Shown here: in pieces, positions 1-6,744 of the stretch
How positions within the stretch are numbered: position 1 is the stretch's first letter
How the letters are laid out: every line of letters begins with the position of its first letter
Source: an uncultured Ruminococcus sp.
GTDB taxonomy: Bacteria > Bacillota_A > Clostridia > Oscillospirales > Acutalibacteraceae
Length of the DNA: 6,744 nucleotides
Assembly (NCBI GenBank): GCA_902773395.1
Contig: CACYEJ010000112.1
Location: 1-6,744 of the forward strand
Reading direction: 5' to 3'
The notes under the pieces: generated by a model
Databases searched by the model: none
What the model was told of the DNA's origin: nothing
What the model saw: only the letters and a program-made list of their open reading frames with translations
Program-made: the position numbers and the translations under genes

Positions 1-1
1 G

Positions 2-274
2 CCAATTTCTGAAAAAGATGAAGAATATTATCGCTTTGAGGAAGAGGACGAACAGGAAGCGGCTGCCGAGGACGAGCCAATTTCTGAAAAAGATGATGAA
101 TATTATCACTTTGAGGAAGAGGACGGACAGGAAGTAACTGCCGAGGACGAGCCGATTTCTGAAAAAGATGAAGAATATTATCGCTTTGAGGAAGAGGACG
201 AACAGGAAGCAACATCTGAGGACGAGCCGATTTCTGAAAAAGATGAAGAATATTATCGCTTTGAAGAAGAGGAC
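2..274 (+). repeat. Tandem 75-bp in-frame repeat, four units (last partial)
   Basis: Units begin at 2, 77, 152 and 227. The first three are complete 75-bp copies differing from one another at only a handful of bases; the fourth matches over its first 48 bp and then diverges. Each encodes a 25-residue unit of the form PISEKDEEYYRFEEED followed by a variable EQEAAAEDE-like tail. Because 75 is divisible by three, copy-number changes keep the frame. The array runs to the left edge, so more copies may lie upstream. High DNA-level identity, including synonymous positions, implies recent duplication or ongoing homogenisation. Confidence 0.95.
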
Positions 275-1507
275 GACGAGGAAGAAAGCAGTGAGGCTGT
301 CGAGGGTGCAATCGAATTTATTCCGGAGGAAAATGACGAAGAAAGCTTTGTTGTAGATTATTCAGGTGACAAGGATCAATTTGAGGATATATCGAGCGGT
401 GAGCAGCTTGATAAGAATTTTGATCTCGAAAAATACAGATCAGAGGGAAAAATCGACGATACTCCGAAAAAGCCGGTTGTTCCCGTAAAGATTGATTCGA
501 GAGGAAACAGAATTGACGAGCCTAAGAAGCAGTCACGCTACGAGAAAAAATTTCCGAATGCCGCTAAGGCTGCCGCCGAAGAGGCTGCTGCACTGGAGCT
601 GAAAAAACAGCGAGAGCTGCAAAAGGCTCAGGCAAAGAAGAAAAAAGCTGAGTTGGAAGCTGCAAAAACTGAGCAGCAAAAGCCAACTGCTCAAAAGAAA
701 AAATCAAAGAAGCCGCAGGAGCCTAAACCGGGATTCTTTACAGGTATTAAAAATAAAATAATGGAGGCTACCGAAGAGGAGCGTCAGGCTGCTTTTGAAG
801 AGGAAGAGCGTGAGAGAAAACTCGCCGAAAAGGAAGCAAGACGCAAAGCCAAAGAGAAAGAAAAAGAAAAAGCCGAAAAGCAGAAGGCAAGTGCTGAAAA
901 AGCACAGATTAAATCATCTGCCGGCGTAAGCACCGCAAAAGACGGATACGAGAAGCTCGAACGTCAGAGTGCAGAGGAGAGAAAAAAACTCTCTCAGAAA
1001 ACAAAGCGAATTGAAAAGTCAAAGGTAAAAATTCCGGCTGATATTCCGGCTGACGGCAACACGATTATCTTTGAATCTTCCAAAAAGTCTGTCGGTAAGG
1101 AGTATGACGCTCAGGAGAAAATAGTTCTTGACAGCGTAAAGGATAAGGTTAAGCAAATGGAAGAGAAAAAGCTAACCGAAGCTGATAAGGTGAAGATTAT
1201 CACCGAGAAGGTTGACGAGGAAAAGCGTCGTGAAAAGGTTGAGCAGCTCAAAAATGAGCAGGAGCAGCAGCGTATCAGAAAAGAAAAACAACGCAAAGAA
1301 AATCAGCTTAGAAACGAACGCCTTGAAAAAGCTGAGGAGATTCGCAGACAGCAAGTAAGTCAGGTTCGCCGTGAGCAAGAGGAAAGAAATAAATCCGAGG
1401 AAAAACGTGACACAAGCAATGTGAGCCTAAAAGAGGTTGGCAGCGTTCGTTCAAAGGTTTCTCAGAAAAAGAAAAAAAGAAAGAAAGCTGCTGATGAAGT
1501 TGTTTGA
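2..1507 (+). CDS. Highly charged repeat / coiled-coil protein, 5'-truncated by window edge, function unknown
   Basis: The frame is open from the first full codon at position 2 to the TGA at 1505-1507, giving 501 visible residues with no start, so the gene begins upstream. A TTG at 653 lies inside the open frame, has no Shine-Dalgarno, and is not a credible start. The order is: four acidic 25-residue repeats (residues 1 to about 91, each with a SEKDEEYYRFEEED core); an acidic linker to about 150; a Lys/Pro-rich turn (about 155-185); an Ala/Lys/Glu-rich helix; a short hydrophobic patch GFFTGIKNKI (about 244-253); then long Glu/Lys/Arg heptad-like stretches to the basic end KKKKRKKAADEVV. An IPAD-IPAD doublet sits at about 344-351. 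There is no Cys or Trp, no membrane segment and no C-terminal sorting signal in the visible part, so a cytoplasmic location is likely. The stop is 24 bp before the next start, suggesting co-transcription. I do not recognise the family; similarity searches would be confounded by low complexity. Confidence 0.85.
   Translation, partial: PISEKDEEYYRFEEEDEQEAAAEDEPISEKDDEYYHFEEEDGQEVTAEDEPISEKDEEYYRFEEEDEQEATSEDEPISEKDEEYYRFEEEDDEEESSEAVEGAIEFIPEENDEESFVVDYSGDKDQFEDISSGEQLDKNFDLEKYRSEGKIDDTPKKPVVPVKIDSRGNRIDEPKKQSRYEKKFPNAAKAAAEEAAALELKKQRELQKAQAKKKKAELEAAKTEQQKPTAQKKKSKKPQEPKPGFFTGIKNKIMEATEEERQAAFEEEERERKLAEKEARRKAKEKEKEKAEKQKASAEKAQIKSSAGVSTAKDGYEKLERQSAEERKKLSQKTKRIEKSKVKIPADIPADGNTIIFESSKKSVGKEYDAQEKIVLDSVKDKVKQMEEKKLTEADKVKIITEKVDEEKRREKVEQLKNEQEQQRIRKEKQRKENQLRNERLEKAEEIRRQQVSQVRREQEERNKSEEKRDTSNVSLKEVGSVRSKVSQKKKKRKKAADEVV
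1031..1054 (+). repeat. 12-bp tandem duplication encoding IPAD-IPAD
   Basis: Two adjacent 12-bp copies, attccggctgat and attccggctgac, differ only in the last base and encode IPADIPAD inside the coiled-coil gene (about residues 344-351). The prolines would break the helix between two charged helical stretches, so this is probably a hinge. It is a minor second sign of slippage or duplication in this gene. Confidence 0.7.
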
Positions 1508-1519
1508 TTCTGAGTATCT

Positions 1520-1523
1520 GAGG
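1520..1523 (+). promoter_or_regulatory. Ribosome binding site that sets the start of the zinc-ribbon gene
   Basis: GAGG at 1520-1523 (within TGAGG) lies 8 nt before the ATG at 1532 but only 2 nt before an in-frame TTG at 1526. Normal Shine-Dalgarno spacing therefore favours the ATG and drops two residues from the longest reading. Confidence 0.6.
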
Positions 1524-1531
1524 TTTTGTTT

Positions 1532-1948
1532 ATGCTGAGATTACCGATTTGTCCGTACTGCGGATATAAATTTGACTATGCTCCTGCAAAAAACGCCTTG
1601 AAGGAAAAACAGGTTAAATGCAAAAAGTGTGGCAAATTAATGAGCGTTAGCTTTAAAAAGGCTGCCGCTAAAACAGCGTTTTTATTCTTCGTTTTTCTTG
1701 TGTTTGTGAATACTTTATATCTGTTTAATTCAAAAAGCAGAACGATTATTCCGAATGTAGTGTTGACGGTAGTATTCATATTTGTGTATTTGGCGATTGT
1801 TCCGTTAAAAATCAGTTTTGGCAAGATTGACGGTCAGGAGGATCCGCCCGAAAAACTTAAAAAGAACAGGCACCGTCATAAGAAAACAAAGAATAATTTG
1901 CCTGAGTTTAATGATAACCCAATTGAGGGTACAAGTTTTGATAAGTAA
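1532..1948 (+). CDS. Small zinc-ribbon protein with two transmembrane helices (CxxC-x19-CxxC)
   Basis: A 138-residue protein. The N-terminus carries CPYCG (Cys7, Cys10) and CKKCG (Cys30, Cys33), spaced 19 residues, a typical four-cysteine zinc ribbon. Two hydrophobic segments follow at about residues 48-66 and 72-92, joined by a short polar turn (NSKSR), so this is probably a helical hairpin. The positive-inside rule, with KK and basic residues before helix 1 and a Lys/Arg/His-rich tail after helix 2 (about 93-120), places both the ribbon and the tail in the cytoplasm. The C-terminal 20 residues are more acidic and polar. The ATG at 1532 is preferred over an in-frame TTG at 1526 because of GAGG spacing. 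The design recalls small Firmicute 'CxxC-20-CxxC' membrane proteins, but here the gap is 19 and I have not confirmed membership. Its role is unknown. It starts 24 bp after the coiled-coil gene, so the two are probably co-expressed. Confidence 0.85.
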   Translation: MLRLPICPYCGYKFDYAPAKNALKEKQVKCKKCGKLMSVSFKKAAAKTAFLFFVFLVFVNTLYLFNSKSRTIIPNVVLTVVFIFVYLAIVPLKISFGKIDGQEDPPEKLKKNRHRHKKTKNNLPEFNDNPIEGTSFDK

Positions 1949-1958
1949 TATTCCATAC

Positions 1959-1999
1959 GATATATTGAGGGCTGCTTCAAAAACAGTTCTCAATATATC
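1959..1999. repeat. Inverted repeat (16-bp stem, 9-nt loop); possible terminator or RNA processing hairpin before gyrB
   Basis: The left arm 1959-1974 pairs with the right arm 1984-1999 around the loop 1975-1983 (cttcaaaaa). The outer 11 bp (gatatattgag / ctcaatatatc) are perfect, then two G-U pairs (1970-1971 with 1987-1988), then three more Watson-Crick pairs. It starts 11 bp after the zinc-ribbon stop codon, where a terminator for the upstream gene pair would sit. However, no U run follows on either strand: the + strand continues accggagctttattt. A classical intrinsic terminator is therefore only one option. An mRNA-stability hairpin, an attenuator in the gyrB leader, or a small dispersed palindromic element are also possible. 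Confidence 0.6.
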
Positions 2000-2011
2000 A
2001 CCGGAGCTTTA

Positions 2012-2043
2012 TTTAATAATAAGAGTTTAGAGATAATTACAAT
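2012..2043 (+). promoter_or_regulatory. Possible gyrB promoter region (weak)
   Basis: TACAAT at 2038-2043 is one base from the -10 consensus and lies in the AT-rich leader, about 65 bp before the gyrB start. No good -35 hexamer is visible at 16-18 bp; the nearest TTTAAT (2012-2017) is about 20 bp away. A second candidate, TTGTTA (2059-2064) with AATAAT (2082-2087) and a 17-bp spacer, would start transcripts on top of the Shine-Dalgarno and is less likely. A promoter somewhere in 2000-2090 is expected from the gene layout, but its exact position is not established. Confidence 0.2.
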
Positions 2044-2086
2044 ACAAAAATATCTGAATTGTTATTAAGAAATAAAGCAGTAATAA

Positions 2087-4057
<1,971 letters not shown>

Positions 4058-4078
4058 GAAATAATTTTTGGTGGGGTG

Positions 4079-4110
4079 CGTGATGTGCAGACGAGTTTAG
4101 TCTGTCCACG
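4079..4110. other. Small imperfect hairpin in the gyrB-gyrA spacer
   Basis: CAGAC (4088-4092) pairs with GTCTG (4100-4104) around a 7-nt loop. The outer CGTG (4079-4082) can pair with CACG (4107-4110) across an asymmetric internal loop, with one G-U pair (4087-4105). No U tract follows; the sequence continues into the A-rich gyrA Shine-Dalgarno. It is therefore not a terminator and does not separate gyrB from gyrA. It could tune gyrA translation or be an mRNA processing point, or be fortuitous. Confidence 0.35.
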
Positions 4111-4118
4111 TATTAAAA

Positions 4119-4124
4119 AAGGAG
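4119..4124 (+). promoter_or_regulatory. gyrA ribosome binding site
   Basis: AAGGAG (4119-4124), preceded by an A run, is a near-perfect Shine-Dalgarno placed 6 nt before the ATG at 4131. It is stronger than the gyrB site (AGAGG), and it confirms the gyrA start. Confidence 0.85.
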
Positions 4125-4130
4125 ATAAAA

Positions 4131-6638
4131 ATGGATAATCAAAATAATCAGGGCATTCCCGCATCAAGAATTATCGACGTTGATCTTGATAAGGAAATGA
4201 GAAAATCCTTTCTTGATTACTCAATGTCGGTTATTGTCAGCCGTGCTCTGCCCGATGTAAGGGACGGCTTGAAGCCCGTTCACAGAAGAATTTTGTACGC
4301 AAAGTATGAGAATAATATTTTGCCTACTTCCCCATATAAAAAATGTGCAACTACCGTCGGCGATGTGCTGGGTAAGTATCACCCTCACGGCGACGCTTCG
4401 GTTTATGATGCTCTTGTGCGGCTTGCACAGGATTTCAGTATGAGATATATGCTTGTTGACGGTCACGGAAACTTCGGTAGTGTAGACGGAGATCCGCCGG
4501 CTGCTTACCGTTATACCGAGTCGAGAATGAGCAAAATCTCTGTTGAGATGCTCCGTGATATTGACAAGGATACAGTGGACTTTGTTCCGAACTACGATGA
4601 CACTAGAAAAGAACCTTCTGTTTTGCCTACACGTTTTCCTAATTTGTTGGTAAACGGAAGTACGGGTATCGCTGTTGGTATGGCAACAAATATTCCGCCG
4701 CATAATCTCAGCGAGGTAAGCGACGCAATATGCTTCCTGATTGATAATCCAGATGCAAGCATTAATAAAATTATGGAGTATATTAAGGGACCGGACTTCC
4801 CTACCGGCGGCATGATTATGGGCAGAAGCGGCATTAGAGCTGCTTACGCAACAGGCAGAGGTAAAATTACACTTCGTGCCAGAACAGAAATTGTCGAGGC
4901 GAAAAACGGCAGAAGCAAAATTATTGTCAGTGAATTGCCGTATCAGGTGAATAAGGCAAAGCTGATTGAAACAATTGCCGAGTATGTAAGAGATAAGAAA
5001 ATTGACGGCATTACAAATATTGAGGATCACTCCGACAGAAACGGTATGCACATTGAGATTGATGTCAGACGTGAGGCGAATGCACAGTATGTTTTGAGTC
5101 AGCTTTTCAAGTTCACTCAGATGCAGATTACATTCGGTGCGATTATGCTTTCAATTGTGAACGGCGAGCCGAAAATTCTTGATTTAAAACAGATACTTGA
5201 GCATTATGTTAATTTCCAAATAGAAATAATTACACGCCGTTCTTTATATGATCTGAAAAAAGCTCAGGCAAGACTTCATATTTTAGAGGGCTTAAAAATT
5301 GCACTTGACTTTATTGACGAGGTTATTGCTATTATCAGAGCAAGCAAGGATCAGACTGAGGCAAAACAGGCGTTGAGCAATCGTTTTGGACTTGATGACG
5401 AGCAGACAGACGCTATTGTCAAGATGCGTTTGGGACAGCTTACAAATCTTGAAAGAAGTAAGATTGAAGATGAGATTAACGCTTTGAATACAAAGATAGC
5501 AGACTTGAATGACATTCTCGCAAGTCAGGAAAGAAAACTCGGTATCATTAAAGAGGAAATTACCGAGATCAGAAATAAATACGGTGATGAGAGAAGAACA
5601 GAAATCTGCACAGTAAACGGTGAGGTTGATATAGAAGACCTTATCCCACGTGAGGATTGTGTGCTTACTCTAACAAATCAGGGCTATATCAAACGTCTGA
5701 ATGCAGACACATACAAGGCTCAAAAGCGTGGCGGCAAGGGCATTGCCGGAGTTGGCAAGGCTGATGATGATGTTGCGGCAGATATGTTTGTTATACATAG
5801 TCACGATTATGTTCTATTCTTTAGCAATCTTGGCAAGGCTTACCGTTTGAAAGGCTACGAAGTTCCGAGCGGAAGCCGTACATCTAAGGGCACTAAAATA
5901 AACGGACTTTTGCCGCTTACCGAAGACGAACACGTTAGCTCAATGATAAAAGTTCCTCAGGTTGAAGAGGAAACAGAGCGTTATCTTGTTATGGTAACAA
6001 AGCACGGCTTTATCAAGAGGGTTGAGCTAAGTGCATTTAACTCTATTCGAAAGGGCGGCTTGATAGCACTTGACCTGTTCGAAGGTGACGAGCTGTCATG
6101 GGTTCGCTTGACTAACGGTAATAGTCAGCTGCTTGTTGCTACTAAGCTTGGCAAAGCAATTCGCTTTAACGAAACTGATGTACGTGCAATGGGAAGAACA
6201 GCCAGAGGAGTTCATGTTATTAAGCTTGCCGATGGCGATGAAGTTGTTGGTATGTCAATTCTCCGTGAGGGCGGCTATGTGCTTACTGTTTCGGAAACAG
6301 GCTACGGAAGATTAAGTCCGATAGATGATTACCGCTTGCAGTCGAGAGGCGGTACGGGACTTATCAATTATCATACTTCGAAATACGGCGAGGTTGCCGC
6401 TATTAAAGTTGTTGACCTTGATGATGATGTTATAGCGATTGCAGATAACGGTACAATTATCAGATTCAGTGCTGAAACTATTCGAATTTGTGCACGTCCG
6501 AGTAAGGGTGTTATGGTGATGAAGCTTGCTGACGGAGCAAAGGTTGTGACTGTAGCCAGAGCACCTCACGAGGACAATGAGAGTGAAGAGGAGATTTCCA
6601 CAGAGAATGAACAAAATGTGGAAAACTTAGAAAACTAA
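4131..6638 (+). CDS. gyrA: DNA gyrase subunit A
   Basis: Breakage-reunion and DNA-wrapping subunit of gyrase; 835 residues, normal for the family. Winged-helix domain: [19 protein letters not shown] (37-55), [17 protein letters not shown] (77-93), and the catalytic Tyr128 preceded by Arg127 in AAYRYTE. The tower follows to about 370, then a coiled-coil arm (about 375-490) ending near [10 protein letters not shown]. The C-terminal beta-pinwheel starts near 500 and has the GyrA-box QKRGGKG at 531-537. That box separates gyrase from ParC and is needed for wrapping and negative supercoiling. The protein ends in a Glu/Asn-rich acidic tail (814-835) with ten acidic and no basic residues. The ATG at 4131 is set by AAGGAG 6 nt upstream. 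It is the last gene of the operon, with a hairpin terminator about 70 bp after the stop. Notable residues: Ala89 at the quinolone-binding Ser83 position of E. coli (Asp93, equivalent to Asp87, is retained), and Thr74 where an Arg is usual. Confidence 0.98.
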   Translation: MDNQNNQGIPASRIIDVDLDKEMRKSFLDYSMSVIVSRALPDVRDGLKPVHRRILYAKYENNILPTSPYKKCATTVGDVLGKYHPHGDASVYDALVRLAQDFSMRYMLVDGHGNFGSVDGDPPAAYRYTESRMSKISVEMLRDIDKDTVDFVPNYDDTRKEPSVLPTRFPNLLVNGSTGIAVGMATNIPPHNLSEVSDAICFLIDNPDASINKIMEYIKGPDFPTGGMIMGRSGIRAAYATGRGKITLRARTEIVEAKNGRSKIIVSELPYQVNKAKLIETIAEYVRDKKIDGITNIEDHSDRNGMHIEIDVRREANAQYVLSQLFKFTQMQITFGAIMLSIVNGEPKILDLKQILEHYVNFQIEIITRRSLYDLKKAQARLHILEGLKIALDFIDEVIAIIRASKDQTEAKQALSNRFGLDDEQTDAIVKMRLGQLTNLERSKIEDEINALNTKIADLNDILASQERKLGIIKEEITEIRNKYGDERRTEICTVNGEVDIEDLIPREDCVLTLTNQGYIKRLNADTYKAQKRGGKGIAGVGKADDDVAADMFVIHSHDYVLFFSNLGKAYRLKGYEVPSGSRTSKGTKINGLLPLTEDEHVSSMIKVPQVEEETERYLVMVTKHGFIKRVELSAFNSIRKGGLIALDLFEGDELSWVRLTNGNSQLLVATKLGKAIRFNETDVRAMGRTARGVHVIKLADGDEVVGMSILREGGYVLTVSETGYGRLSPIDDYRLQSRGGTGLINYHTSKYGEVAAIKVVDLDDDVIAIADNGTIIRFSAETIRICARPSKGVMVMKLADGAKVVTVARAPHEDNESEEEISTENEQNVENLEN

Positions 6639-6706
6639 AAAAAGTTTGTGGGGATCAGAATTCATGCTATCTGACGAAACAAACCAAAATCAAAGCAAAA
6701 GATAAA

Positions 6707-6737
6707 AAACAGCGTGCGGAGTGTCTGCACGCTGTTT
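6707..6737. terminator. Hairpin terminator after gyrA, probably bidirectional
   Basis: A perfect 11-bp GC-rich stem (6707-6717 aaacagcgtgc with 6727-6737 gcacgctgttt) extends inward by a G-U, a G-C and an A-U pair to a 3-nt loop (6721-6723). On the + strand it is followed by only a short T stretch (tttcaaatta), so it ends gyrA transcripts with a weak U tract. On the - strand the run of six A's at 6704-6709 reads as six U's right at the foot of the stem, a textbook intrinsic terminator. This suggests that it also serves a convergent gene beyond the right edge. Confidence 0.8.
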
Positions 6738-6744
6738 CAAATTA

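Noticed and set aside
168..356. Basic repeat ORF in the third + frame overlapping the acidic repeats (MKNIIALRKRT-type units)
   Set aside because: It exists only because the 75-bp repeat keeps every frame periodic. It has no ribosome binding site of its own, and the frame starting at position 2 is open through the whole 1.5 kb.
653..1507. A shorter version of the coiled-coil gene starting at TTG 653
   Set aside because: There is no Shine-Dalgarno near 653, and the same frame is open all the way back to position 2 with coherent protein features, so this is an internal Leu codon.
4221..5051. 276-codon minus-strand ORF across gyrA
   Set aside because: It is antisense to the conserved catalytic region of gyrA, has no domain-like content, and arises from codon bias of the real gene.
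6655..6674. TCAGA/TCTGA 5-bp inverted repeat after gyrA
   Set aside because: The stem is short with a 10-nt loop and no U tract, and the much stronger hairpin at 6707-6737 accounts for termination.
6664..6705. 13-codon ORF (MLSDETNQNQSKR) just after gyrA
   Set aside because: It has no convincing ribosome binding site, is very short, and ends right at the terminator stem. Chance is the simplest reading.

Overview
The window carries the complete DNA gyrase operon, gyrB then gyrA, of a low-to-mid GC Firmicute. Several sequence choices point to the Clostridia, most likely an Oscillospiraceae/Ruminococcaceae gut bacterium: the tryptophan in the GyrB PLWGKM segment, the GyrA GDASVYD and [10 protein letters not shown] segments, strong purine-rich ribosome binding sites, and A/T-ending codons mixed with GGC/GCC. 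The taxonomic placement is inferred from remembered family sequences, not from a search.

Layout, all genes on the + strand. Positions 2-1507 are the 3' part (501 codons) of a gene whose start lies before the window. It encodes a very highly charged protein: four tandem 25-residue acidic repeats, then an acidic linker, then a long Lys/Glu/Arg-rich predicted coiled coil ending in a polybasic patch. A gene starting 24 bp downstream (1532-1948) encodes a 138-residue protein with an N-terminal CxxC/CxxC zinc ribbon and two membrane helices. A 159-bp AT-rich intergenic stretch follows, with a striking 16-bp-stem inverted repeat and the gyrB leader. Then come gyrB (2108-4057), a 73-bp spacer with a small hairpin and a strong Shine-Dalgarno, and gyrA (4131-6638). 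The window ends in a strong GC-rich hairpin (6707-6737) flanked by A's on the left. It would stop + strand gyrA transcripts and looks even better as a terminator for a convergent gene beyond the right edge.

How they work together: GyrB (ATPase plus TOPRIM) and GyrA (breakage-reunion plus DNA-wrapping domain) form the A2B2 gyrase that introduces negative supercoils. The GyrA-box QKRGGKG identifies the pair as gyrase rather than topoisomerase IV. The two upstream genes probably form their own unit, separated from gyrBA by the hairpin. I do not recognise a function for the first; the second resembles small CxxC-CxxC membrane proteins of unknown role.

I found no mobile element, CRISPR array, tRNA or rRNA. 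The least explained items are the repeat/coiled-coil gene with its zinc-ribbon membrane partner, the inverted repeat ahead of gyrB, and non-canonical residues at several drug-contact positions of gyrase (GyrA A89, GyrB D143 and W463).
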